From positions 1-64,000 of the forward strand of contig NZ_AJLE01000007.1 of the NCBI RefSeq assembly GCF_000296775.1: 64,000 nucleotides of DNA, read 5' to 3'. Shown piece by piece: positions 44,228 to 52,573 of the stretch (the first letter of the stretch is position 1; the number at the start of each line of letters is the position of its first letter). This DNA is from Sulfurovum sp. AR (GTDB lineage: Bacteria; Campylobacterota; Campylobacteria; Campylobacterales; Sulfurovaceae). Below the pieces are notes generated by a model. The model was given only the letters and a program-made list of their open reading frames with translations, searched no databases and was not told the DNA's origin. The translations under genes were made by a program, and so were the position numbers.

Positions 44228-44844
44228 TTAGTTATTTGCCAACCAATGTTCAACAAATTTTTCCTCATCTTCTGCACTTTGTTTCAATCTCGCTGCCTTG
44301 GCCACGATCACAAAACGCTTTGTCGCTTCCTCCACTGTATCATTGATAATGGTGAAGTCATACTCACCCACTGCTTTGATCTCACCTTTTGCATTTTCAA
44401 TACGCTTGACTATGACAGACTCATCATCGGTTGAGCGTGCACGAAGTCTTGTCTCCAACTCTTTGAGGGTCGGCGGTGTGATGAATGCGGATGTCGTAAT
44501 ATCGTTCATCTTTGCACGTACAAGCCTGTGGCCCTGCACATCGATATCGAATATCACCAGTTTTCCCTCATCCAAGGCTTCTCTTACAGGTTTGAGTGAT
44601 GTACCGTAATAGTTACCGTGTACCTCCGCATACTCAAGAAAATTTCCTGCTTTGATATCTTCTTCAAAACTCTCTTTACTTACAAAAAATAATCTTTACC
44701 ATCCTCTTCGCCTACTCTGGGAGCACGTGTGGTCGTAGATATGGAAAAATAATATTCACCGATCTCATCTGACGCTGCGTTGATAATGGTGCTTTTACCT
44801 GCACCGCTTGGACCTGAGAGTACTAAAATAGCCCCTTTTTGCAT
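44228..44844 (-). pseudogene. gmk: Guanylate kinase with an apparent frameshift
   Basis: Guanylate kinase (GMP to GDP) is present in full but split by a one-base shift. From the ATG at 44844 the frame gives the P-loop GPSGAGKST (residues 11-19) and [16 protein letters not shown], then stops. Adding one T in the six-T run (minus strand; 44684-44689) restores VSKESFEED...EYAEVHGNYYGTS and joins the downstream frame (FDIDVQGHRLV to the stop at 44228), giving 205 residues, the normal family length. gmk is normally essential, so a homopolymer sequencing error or slippage decoding is more likely than a dead gene. The ATG overlaps the stop of the upstream acidic-protein gene by one base; tatA follows. 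Confidence 0.85.
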
Positions 44845-45722
44845 TATTGATCATCCTCTAATTTTATTTTGATTTTCGTCTCTTTGCCTTTTAAAAGTTT
44901 TTTTATCTTTTTAGGTTTCATCTGACCCAGTGCAACCCAGATCGCTACTTCGATACGAGAAAGTTCCTCTTCATTTACTCCTGTCTCCTGCTTTGTCTTA
45001 GAAAGTGTCCCCTCTCTCTCTTCTGGAGCATTTACAGCATCATAACTCAATTCTTCGACTATTTCATTCTCTTCTACGATCTCCAATCCGTCAGCGATCA
45101 GTTGTTCTTTGATCACTTCCACTTTACGCGCTTCATAGTCATCATCGCTCAAAGAGATGGTATTTTCATTCTCTTCTATCTCATCATCCATCTCTAACAA
45201 TGCTTTGATCTTTGCTACTTCATCCCTGTCCAGTACTTCTGGAAGGCTCATATCCTCTTCCAGTTCCGACATAGTATCATCCTCTTTCTCTTCTGTAGAT
45301 CTAGAAACAATATCCGGTAAAATCTCATCCTCTGCCTCTTCATTTTCTAAAGAGAATGGAAAAATAGAGATATCTTCTTCTATTGCAGTTTCTTCTTCTC
45401 TTTCATCAGCATCATTCGGAGTAATACTTTCAATCACATTGATGATCTGCGAAGGTAAAAATGGTTTCTTGATAGTCTCATCAAAACCCATCATCGCTTC
45501 ACCAGCATAAGAGATAAAAACTTTTTTTCTTGCATCTAATACTTCAAGTAACACTTGCACATCATTGACATAAGAGACTTCATCCACAAAAATGATATCA
45601 TATGACGCTTTCTTCACTGCATCTGCACTCACTACTTCATCCAGTGCTATATTTTCATCTCTTGTACAAAGTGCGAGCAATCTTGAGACAACAGGATTGA
45701 TGTTAATGAGTAGAATGTTCAT
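44844..45722 (-). CDS. Highly acidic protein with receiver-like N-terminus
   Basis: 292 residues. Residues 1-95 resemble a response-regulator receiver (alternating strands, [10 protein letters not shown] near the phosphoacceptor position, and a [13 protein letters not shown] end like the conserved Lys-Pro switch). The rest is a low-complexity region dominated by Glu and Asp, then a basic C-terminus ([20 protein letters not shown]). The position upstream of gmk-tatA-argS matches the 'highly acidic protein' of Campylobacter jejuni. The function is unknown. Confidence 0.7.
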   Translation of the reverse strand: MNILLININPVVSRLLALCTRDENIALDEVVSADAVKKASYDIIFVDEVSYVNDVQVLLEVLDARKKVFISYAGEAMMGFDETIKKPFLPSQIINVIESITPNDADEREEETAIEEDISIFPFSLENEEAEDEILPDIVSRSTEEKEDDTMSELEEDMSLPEVLDRDEVAKIKALLEMDDEIEENENTISLSDDDYEARKVEVIKEQLIADGLEIVEENEIVEELSYDAVNAPEEREGTLSKTKQETGVNEEELSRIEVAIWVALGQMKPKKIKKLLKGKETKIKIKLEDDQ

Positions 45723-45750
45723 AAAAAGCTCTCTTGGATAATTTGTTATT

Positions 45751-45756
45751 ATTATA
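45751..45756 (-). promoter_or_regulatory. -10 element for the acidic protein-gmk-tatA-argS cluster
   Basis: TATAAT on the minus strand, 29 bases before the ATG at 45722. Confidence 0.45.
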
Positions 45757-45904
45757 ATATAAATCTGGTTAGGAGTTGGTTGTTTAAAGATAATGTATTG
45801 AAGTAAAATAGGCCTTCTTATACGTTGTGTTCAGATTTTACGTGATTTTATTGCGTTATACATTCAGCAGTAAAAGAAAACGCGTGATTGATACAAAAAA
45901 GAAG

Positions 45905-45981
45905 TGGTACACCCATCAGGATTCGAACCTGAGACCTTCGGTACCGCAAACCGATGCTCTATCCAGCTGAGCTATGAGTGC
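45905..45981 (-). tRNA. tRNA-Arg (GCG)
   Basis: 77 bases with encoded CCA on the minus strand. The anticodon loop TTGCGGT gives GCG; the D-arm (TAGCTCAGCTGGATAGAGCA) and T-loop (TTCGAAT) are canonical, and the acceptor stem closes with a G-U pair at 1:72. A GCG (not ACG) anticodon means that reading CGC/CGU does not require A-to-I editing by TadA. Confidence 0.95.
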
Positions 45982-46016
45982 ACATTTAAAATGTAGTAGC
46001 GATAATTTAGAGCGCA

Positions 46017-46022
46017 ATTATA
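46017..46022 (-). promoter_or_regulatory. -10 element for tRNA-Arg
   Basis: TGCTATAAT on the minus strand, 36 bases before the tRNA 5' end. Confidence 0.5.
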
Positions 46023-46034
46023 GCAGAGAAATCT

Positions 46035-46736
46035 TTATTTATCAAGTAAATTCATAGGGCCAAATAATTTGATTGCTTTGGGGTTGGAAATGAATGTATG
46101 ATTGTAGGGATGTTCCAGTTCGATCGTTTCAAATCTATCGAGTGAAAATTGTCTCTTTAAGTCCTTTGCATGCGTACCGAACAAGATAAGTTTTGGTGCA
46201 TTCTCTTCCATAGCATTCAACAGTGTTTGGATAAAAGGTTTCCATGCTTTGATATGTTTTTTCGTACTTTTTTTGTCTGTAAATATCAGTGCCGTATTTA
46301 AAAGAAGTACCCCGTTTTTTTCAAAGTTACGCCGAAGGTCATCTATAGAATCGATCATTGCTGTTTTATCTAATTTGGTAATGGCTTCCTGGGAAGTATC
46401 ATCTGTTGTCAACCTATGGCTAGCGACGAGGGCCATCTTCATAAAATTACGCAGACTTGTTGCACGGTTGACCTCTTTACTTAAACCAGAGGCTGAAAAA
46501 AGGTTCTGCACTTTAGTATCGATAAAAGCATACCCCCCGGCGCTCTCTTTTCTTGGATAAGGGTCCTGTCCAAAGAGGATGTATTTTACTTTCTCCTTAG
46601 GAAGTGTGTTAAAGGCATTCAGGTAGTTTTCTTTGGTAGGGAAGTAGTCCGCATCTTCTTCTAAAAATCTCTGATACTCTGCTTCAAGAGAGGCATACGC
46701 TTCAGATAAAACTCTTTCCCATGAGCTCTTGGACAT
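46035..46736 (-). CDS. ung: Divergent uracil-DNA glycosylase
   Basis: 233 residues. The water-activating motif GQDPY (56-60, Asp58) and the GVLLLNTALIF segment match family-1 uracil-DNA glycosylases, which remove uracil from DNA. The second signature HPSPLS is replaced by HPYNHTF (His near 214), and the residue after GQDPY is Pro rather than the usual His. The fold assignment is good, but substrate range could differ from classical Ung. It overlaps the upstream gene by one base. Confidence 0.78.
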   Translation of the reverse strand: MSKSSWERVLSEAYASLEAEYQRFLEEDADYFPTKENYLNAFNTLPKEKVKYILFGQDPYPRKESAGGYAFIDTKVQNLFSASGLSKEVNRATSLRNFMKMALVASHRLTTDDTSQEAITKLDKTAMIDSIDDLRRNFEKNGVLLLNTALIFTDKKSTKKHIKAWKPFIQTLLNAMEENAPKLILFGTHAKDLKRQFSLDRFETIELEHPYNHTFISNPKAIKLFGPMNLLDK

Positions 46737-47059
46737 TAATCTCTCTTTTTGAGTTTATCAAACTTGATGATCAGTTCTATCTTACTTACAGGGATACCCA
46801 GTTTTTCAGAGACAGAAGCTTTACTTTCACCTGCATTGATCAATTCCATCACATCATCCAAAGAGGAGAAGTTCTCTATCACATCTTTCACTGCAACACG
46901 TGATGCTTCATAGTTTGCTATCGTCACATTTTTGACGTCCAGTATTTCATTGAGTTTTTTATTCTCTTTTGCTAATTTACTGTTTCTACCCACAAGCATC
47001 AACAGTATGATCACCAACAGTGCCAATAATCCTAAAACTGTCATATCCATCATTTCCAT
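46736..47059 (-). CDS. Membrane-anchored protein with C-terminal helix-turn-helix-like segment
   Basis: 107 residues: one N-terminal transmembrane helix (about 7-24), a coiled-coil stretch (about 25-55), then a helical C-terminus (INAGESKASVSEKLGIPVSKIELII) that reads like a small helix-turn-helix. GGAGG supports the first ATG of three nearby. The layout recalls small bitopic proteins found in this phylum; no function is known. It is coupled to the glycosylase gene by a one-base overlap. Confidence 0.6.
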   Translation of the reverse strand: MEMMDMTVLGLLALLVIILLMLVGRNSKLAKENKKLNEILDVKNVTIANYEASRVAVKDVIENFSSLDDVMELINAGESKASVSEKLGIPVSKIELIIKFDKLKKRD

Positions 47060-47086
47060 CTTATAGAACCTCCACGATAATTAAAA

Positions 47087-47914
47087 TTAAAAAACAAATC
47101 CCAGGTAACCATTCACTGTAAAAAAGGCTTTGTCTATTTTTGTAAAATCTTTGTTGACGATGTAGTGTTCATAACCCAACATGATAGTAGAAAAAACTAT
47201 AGCGAGCTGTGCCCAAAAAGCCAACCCTGCAGCCACTACAAAAGCAGCCCAAAACACAATGGCAAAAAAGTGGAATAGCCTTGCGATCCACATGGTCTTG
47301 TTTGCCCCAAACTTAGAAGGGATAGAGTGCAACCCATGGGCTTTATCAAATTCGATATCTTGCAGAGAGTATAGCAGGTCAAATCCTGCGACCCAGAACA
47401 TCACACCCATTGCCAGATAAATAGACCATAAAGTGATCTCGCCGTTTACTGCCACTACACCTGCTATAGGTGCCAGTCCCAAACTTACCCCTAAAATAAG
47501 GTGTGCCATTGAAGAGAAACGCTTAAAAAATGTATAGGCCCCTAGTACAATCAAAATAGGCAATGAGAGCTTAAAAGCCAAACTGTTCACGAAATATGCA
47601 ACCACCATAAACAACAAGGCATTCAATACTATAAATCCTACCATTTGTTCATTTGACACTCTGCCGTCTACAGAAGGACGACCTTTGGTACGAGGATTCA
47701 GTCTGTCAATATCTCTATCAAGATAACGGTTCACCCCCATAGCAAAGTTTCTCGCAGTGACTGCTGCCATTGTACCTAAAAACAGCAGCTTCCAGCCAAA
47801 CCAACCTTGTGCAGCAACAAGCATTGCTATAAAGATAAAGGGTAAGGAGAACACTGAATGCTTAAACATGACCAATTCTGAAAAATGGTTCAATTTCTCT
47901 TTAAAACGATTCAC
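47087..47914 (-). CDS. mqnP: Menaquinone-type UbiA prenyltransferase
   Basis: 275 residues, about eight transmembrane helices. The two Asp-rich UbiA motifs are NRYLDRDID (near residue 62) and LLYSLQDIEFDKAHG (near 184). Campylobacterota make menaquinone by the futalosine route, in which MqnP does this prenylation, so I favour that over ubiquinone UbiA; the choice rests on taxonomy. It is nine bases after pssA. Confidence 0.82.
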   Translation of the reverse strand: MNRFKEKLNHFSELVMFKHSVFSLPFIFIAMLVAAQGWFGWKLLFLGTMAAVTARNFAMGVNRYLDRDIDRLNPRTKGRPSVDGRVSNEQMVGFIVLNALLFMVVAYFVNSLAFKLSLPILIVLGAYTFFKRFSSMAHLILGVSLGLAPIAGVVAVNGEITLWSIYLAMGVMFWVAGFDLLYSLQDIEFDKAHGLHSIPSKFGANKTMWIARLFHFFAIVFWAAFVVAAGLAFWAQLAIVFSTIMLGYEHYIVNKDFTKIDKAFFTVNGYLGFVF

Positions 47915-47923
47915 TGTTTCACT

Positions 47924-48484
47924 CTACGGATGAGGGATTTTCAGTTTAGAGTTCAGTGACCATGCGATGATCAGTACTAAAACAACGATAACGTATACAT
48001 TTGTGATCACTCCATAAGCATTCAGGAGATAGAGGATCCATAAAAGAATAGCACCTAAAGGTGTAGGCACACCTTCAAAGTACTTTTCAACCTCTCCAAC
48101 ATCCACTTTAAGGTTAAATTCTACCAGTCTTCTCAAACCATTGATGATATACCAGATAAATACCAAACCCAACAGCAGTTCTTCTACACCACTAATACCA
48201 CTATAGTGTTTGACTGCATAAAAAAGTAAAAACGGCGGCATGACCACAAAAGAGAGGAAATCTGCAAAACTGTCAAGTTGGATCCCAAACTCTGTTGAAA
48301 GACTGTATTTACGTGCCAGCTTGCCATCAATAATGTCACAGGCACCGCCTATCCATGCTAAAACGATAGCGGTGAAGAAATCACCTTTCACGATAAAAAA
48401 TATTGCCATGATACCTGCTGAGACATTCAAATAGGTTACCAGGTTGGCAATGTTAAAACGGTTGTTCTTGTCAAATAAATTCAT
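47924..48484 (-). CDS. pssA: CDP-diacylglycerol--serine O-phosphatidyltransferase
   Basis: 186 residues with several membrane helices and the CDP-alcohol phosphatidyltransferase signature D-G-x2-A-R-x8-G-x3-D-x3-D (from DGKLARKY to QLDSFAD). The N-terminus NIANLVTYLNVSAG and overall size fit PssA better than PgsA, though substrate cannot be proven from sequence. It is the first gene before mqnP. Confidence 0.8.
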   Translation of the reverse strand: MNLFDKNNRFNIANLVTYLNVSAGIMAIFFIVKGDFFTAIVLAWIGGACDIIDGKLARKYSLSTEFGIQLDSFADFLSFVVMPPFLLFYAVKHYSGISGVEELLLGLVFIWYIINGLRRLVEFNLKVDVGEVEKYFEGVPTPLGAILLWILYLLNAYGVITNVYVIVVLVLIIAWSLNSKLKIPHP

Positions 48485-48583
48485 TCCTGCCCTTCTATAT
48501 CTATAGTGGTATTTTATCCTTTTTGGGGTTATGGTATGATTACGCTATGAGAAGTATCAAAATACACTACAGTGAGGCACTAA

Positions 48584-49486
48584 ATGCCGAGTCTTAAAAC
48601 CTTTAAACAGCTTGCACTCATCGGTCCTACTGCCTCAGGAAAGACAGCACTTTCCATCAAAATAGCACAACAGATGAATGCCTATATTCTATCACTGGAT
48701 TCACTCTCTATCTATAAGGATATTGATATTGTCTCTGCAAAACCTACGTTGAGTGAACGAGAAGGTATTGTACATTTTGGTATAGATCACCTCTACCCTA
48801 ATGAAAATTTTGATGTCACGACCTTTATCAGGCTTTATCATGAGGTACATAGACGCTGCCTGGAGGGTAGGAAAAACCTTGTGATCGTTGGTGGGACCAG
48901 TTTTTACCTCAAAATGCTCATAGAAGGTATCAGTGAATTACCCAACATTTCAAATGAGACCGATGCAAAAACCAAAATATATTTACAAGATTTACAAAAG
49001 AGCTATATGTGGCTTCATGGGTTAGATACACAGTACATGTCAAAGATCGAGCCCAATGATCCCTACCGTATAGAAAAAGCATTGAACATCTATTTGGAAA
49101 CCGGCCTGACCCCCACACAATATTTTAAACAATTTCCACCGCAACCTACTGTAACTGAACCACTTCCTATCTATCAGATAGAGATTGAAAGAGAAAAACT
49201 TCGTGAACGTATCGCCTTGCGTACTAAAATAATGATCAATGATGGTTTGATTGATGAGATATGTACACTGGAGAAGAAGTATACACGCTCACCCAACTGT
49301 ATGAAATCTATAGGGATCAAAGAGACATTGGCTTACCTGGACGGGATCTATGACAAAAAAATGCTTAGTGAAAAAATCACTACCAATACTGCACGATTGG
49401 CTAAACGCCAGACAACGTTTAATAACTCTCAGTTTGATAACGTGATAAAAGGGGATGTAAAAATGTTGGAAAAATTGTTATTGTAA
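48584..49486 (+). CDS. miaA: tRNA dimethylallyltransferase
   Basis: Adds the isopentenyl group to A37 of tRNAs that read UNN codons, the step before MiaB. 300 residues, P-loop GPTASGKT (14-21). The usual MQVYRGMDIGTAKP motif appears as LSIYKDIDIVSAKP, keeping the key Tyr, Asp and KP residues. The VGGTSFYLKML and later IGIKETLAYLDG segments are typical. It is convergent with nuoN. Confidence 0.92.
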   Translation: MPSLKTFKQLALIGPTASGKTALSIKIAQQMNAYILSLDSLSIYKDIDIVSAKPTLSEREGIVHFGIDHLYPNENFDVTTFIRLYHEVHRRCLEGRKNLVIVGGTSFYLKMLIEGISELPNISNETDAKTKIYLQDLQKSYMWLHGLDTQYMSKIEPNDPYRIEKALNIYLETGLTPTQYFKQFPPQPTVTEPLPIYQIEIEREKLRERIALRTKIMINDGLIDEICTLEKKYTRSPNCMKSIGIKETLAYLDGIYDKKMLSEKITTNTARLAKRQTTFNNSQFDNVIKGDVKMLEKLLL

Positions 49487-49490
49487 GAGA

Positions 49491-49537
49491 AAAGGTCGGA
49501 ACATCAACCTTTCTACACGCTCAGCGCTCAACGCTGA
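49491..49537. terminator. Tandem hairpins between miaA and nuoN
   Basis: Two short inverted repeats: AAAGGT/ACCTTT (49491-49496 with 49507-49512) and TCAGCG/CGCTGA (49521-49526 with 49532-49537). They fill the 61-base convergent gap and could end transcription of both miaA and the nuo operon. No T-run. Confidence 0.4.
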
Positions 49538-49547
49538 ACGCTAAATC

Positions 49548-51038
49548 TTAGTACCCGCTGGCACTGATCATATAATAGATATATGATACAAGCGGCTGTA
49601 CATAGAAAATGGCTGCAACAGTTGCAACAGTCGCGAAACCGACCATGGCCATCAATGGTTTAGAGATGTTATAGTAGACTACATCCACATCTTTTACCGG
49701 ATCTTTCAAGAACATATACACCACAAGTTTCATATAGTAATATGCAGCGATCGCTGAGTTAAGCCCCATGATGATCGCTAACCAGATATAACCAGCATTT
49801 ACCGCTGCCTGCATCACATAGACTTTACCCCAAAACACTGAGAATGGAGGTACACCCGCAAGCGAGAACATAAAGAGTCCCATGATAACTGCACCCATCG
49901 GCATGATCTGGATCAGACCTGCAAACTTTTCATACGGATGGTCATAACGTGAATCAAATCTTCTCTTTTTATGACGTGAGATCCACAACATTGAGAATGC
50001 ACCAAGGTTTGTAAACATAAAGAGTGCATAGTATAAGAATATTGCTGTGTTACCCTCTGTGGTATCTAGAGCCAATGCTGCGATGATAAAACCTGCATGA
50101 GATATAGATGAGTATGCAAGCATACGCTTGACATCATTTTGTACCAATGCCATGATATTTGAAAGTGTCATCGTAAGTACTGCAATGATAAGGATCGTCC
50201 ATCTTACCCATTCGATACCAAGATCAATATACATACCAAAGAGTCTGATACTCACTACAAACGCAGCAATTTTAGGTACCACTGACATATATCCAGCCAA
50301 CGCTGCAGATGCCCCTTCATAAACATCCGGTACCCATGTATGGAACGGGAAGAGAGAAAGTTTGAAAGCAAAAGCAACAAGTAACAATACGGATGAACCA
50401 AATACAGCGATCATTAATCCTGTTTCATTCAAGCGCGTCGCCATAACCTCTGCCACTTTATAAAGTTCTACTGAACCTGTGAGTGCATAAACAACCGCTG
50501 AACCCATAGCAAAGAATCCTGCTGCCAGTGCACCCATAGTAAAATACTTCACTGCAGCTTCATACGAGTTCGCTCTGTTATGCAATGCGATCAGTGTATA
50601 GAGTGCAAGCGATGCTGTCTCAAGTCCAACAAAGATAAGGATTAAATTGTCTGTCGCTACCATGAACTGGAATCCTGCGATCATAAATAAGAAAAGTGCA
50701 AAGAATTCAGGATAAGAATACTCATGGAATCTTTTGGATGTCAATGCTAATGGTATGAATATCATTGAACCACCAATGATCATCAGCTGAGATACAATAG
50801 ATATACCATCAATCAACATCACATCAAAGAATCCGCGTTCATTGACATTGAGTCCCAATACAGAACCAAAATCAACGAATAGTACCAAGATCGTTAACAT
50901 GACATACAATGATTTATGTAATTTTCCATTAAGAAGATCAATGATCAAAATAATCAAACCACCAGCAATCGCTATAAGCATAGGTGCTAGTGTAATAAGG
51001 TTCAGGCTTTCTAAACTCACATTAATTGGCTCTAACAT
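49548..51038 (-). CDS. nuoN: NADH-quinone oxidoreductase subunit N
   Basis: 496-residue antiporter-like proton-pumping subunit of complex I with about 14 transmembrane helices. Characteristic segments are GLETASLALYTLIA, FKLSLFPFHTWVPDVYEGA (with the Lys of the proton path) and AYSSISHAGFI. Last gene of the operon; its ATG overlaps the end of nuoM. Confidence 0.95.
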   Translation of the reverse strand: MLEPINVSLESLNLITLAPMLIAIAGGLIILIIDLLNGKLHKSLYVMLTILVLFVDFGSVLGLNVNERGFFDVMLIDGISIVSQLMIIGGSMIFIPLALTSKRFHEYSYPEFFALFLFMIAGFQFMVATDNLILIFVGLETASLALYTLIALHNRANSYEAAVKYFTMGALAAGFFAMGSAVVYALTGSVELYKVAEVMATRLNETGLMIAVFGSSVLLLVAFAFKLSLFPFHTWVPDVYEGASAALAGYMSVVPKIAAFVVSIRLFGMYIDLGIEWVRWTILIIAVLTMTLSNIMALVQNDVKRMLAYSSISHAGFIIAALALDTTEGNTAIFLYYALFMFTNLGAFSMLWISRHKKRRFDSRYDHPYEKFAGLIQIMPMGAVIMGLFMFSLAGVPPFSVFWGKVYVMQAAVNAGYIWLAIIMGLNSAIAAYYYMKLVVYMFLKDPVKDVDVVYYNISKPLMAMVGFATVATVAAIFYVQPLVSYIYYMISASGY

Positions 51039-52564
51039 TAGTTTGCCTCCTTACTTGATTTTGCAACACTTATCATATCTTTTGCCTCTTGTGTAATTGC
51101 TTTTTCATCCATAAAGCTTAACAATGCTTTTACAGAGTTGTCTATCGGTTCAAGTACTGGTTTAGGATATACCCCTAACCAAATGACTATTGCTACCAAT
51201 GGGATAAGTGACCATGTTTCTCTACCATTGAGATCTTTGAGTTTTTTGTTCTCTTCATTATTCAATGGACCAAAGAAAGTACGTTTCATGACTCTTAGCA
51301 TATAAACGGCACCTAATATAATAGAGGTTCCTGCCAAAATAGTCATTATTGGTGATACTTGGTAGAAACCAAGAAGTACAAGGAACTCACCGACAAAACC
51401 GATAGTCAACGGTAGTCCGACCGATGCCATCAGCATGATCCCGAATATCACCGCAAACTTAGGCATCACGGATGCTATACCACCAAATTCAGACATTAAC
51501 TTGGTATGTCTTCTATCATAGATCATACCCACAAGCATAAAGAGTGCACCCGACACGATACCATGAGACAACATTTGGAATACTGAACCTGACAAACCTT
51601 CTGCATTCATTGCAAAAAGACCAAGCATAATAATACCCATGTGTGATACTGAAGAGTATGCAATCACTTGCTTCATATCTTTTTGCGCATAAGCGATCAT
51701 TGCTGTATAGATAATCATAATAAGTGATAACACTGCAATCGGTGTGATAGCCAAGACAGAGGCATCCGGGAACATTGGAAGCGAGAACCTTACAAATCCA
51801 TAGGTACCCATTTTAAGAAGTACCGCAGCAAGAATAACCGAACCGATCGTAGGTGCCTGCCCGTGTGCATAAGGGATCCATGTGTGGAACGGGAACATCG
51901 GTACTTTGATCGCAAATCCGATAAAGAATGCGGCAAACAACCATAACTGGTAATTCACAGGTAAAACCAATGCATACCAATCTGTAATGGCAAAACTCCA
52001 TACTCCTGTAAGGTTATGGTAAATGTATGCGACAAACAACATACCTACAAGCATGATAAGTGAACCCATGAATGTATAAAGGAAGAATTTGATCGCCGCA
52101 TAGACTCTTAATGGTCCACCCCACGCACCAACGATATAAAGCATCGGTACAAGAGAAAGCTCCCAGAATAAATAGAAGATGATCGCATCAAGTGCAACAA
52201 ATACACCTACCATTGTCATCTCTAGGAAAAGAAGTGTTACGATCATATTTTTGATATTTTTTGTTTCACCCATACTTGCCATACCGATCAGTGTCATCAA
52301 TGTTGTCATAAGAATAATGAACAATGAGATACCATCAGCACCAAGATAATAGGAGATACCCATATCAGGGATCAACGGGATCATCTCTACAAACTGCATA
52401 CCTGCGTTTGATGTATCAAAACTAAACCATAACCATAAAGAAAGCAAAAATTCAATTGCAGCTACAGTAATACCATAGGTTCTTGCACTCTCTTTATCTA
52501 CTATAAACCCAAGCAATCCTGCAACTGCCGGGAAGAAGACCAATATACTTAAAATATTTTCCAT
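51038..52564 (-). CDS. nuoM: NADH-quinone oxidoreductase subunit M
   Basis: 508-residue antiporter-like subunit with about 14 transmembrane helices. It has YLFWELSLVPMLYIVGAWGG (the conserved Glu), FAIKVPMFPFHTWIPYAHGQAP (Lys) and AYSSVSHMGII. It overlaps nuoN by one base and follows nuoL after nine. Confidence 0.96.
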   Translation of the reverse strand: MENILSILVFFPAVAGLLGFIVDKESARTYGITVAAIEFLLSLWLWFSFDTSNAGMQFVEMIPLIPDMGISYYLGADGISLFIILMTTLMTLIGMASMGETKNIKNMIVTLLFLEMTMVGVFVALDAIIFYLFWELSLVPMLYIVGAWGGPLRVYAAIKFFLYTFMGSLIMLVGMLFVAYIYHNLTGVWSFAITDWYALVLPVNYQLWLFAAFFIGFAIKVPMFPFHTWIPYAHGQAPTIGSVILAAVLLKMGTYGFVRFSLPMFPDASVLAITPIAVLSLIMIIYTAMIAYAQKDMKQVIAYSSVSHMGIIMLGLFAMNAEGLSGSVFQMLSHGIVSGALFMLVGMIYDRRHTKLMSEFGGIASVMPKFAVIFGIMLMASVGLPLTIGFVGEFLVLLGFYQVSPIMTILAGTSIILGAVYMLRVMKRTFFGPLNNEENKKLKDLNGRETWSLIPLVAIVIWLGVYPKPVLEPIDNSVKALLSFMDEKAITQEAKDMISVAKSSKEAN

Positions 52565-52573
52565 TTTTACCCC

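Noticed and set aside
45157-45510. Ser/Ile-rich plus-strand frame opposite the acidic protein
   Set aside because: Antisense reflection of GAA/GAT-rich codons; no independent evidence of a gene.
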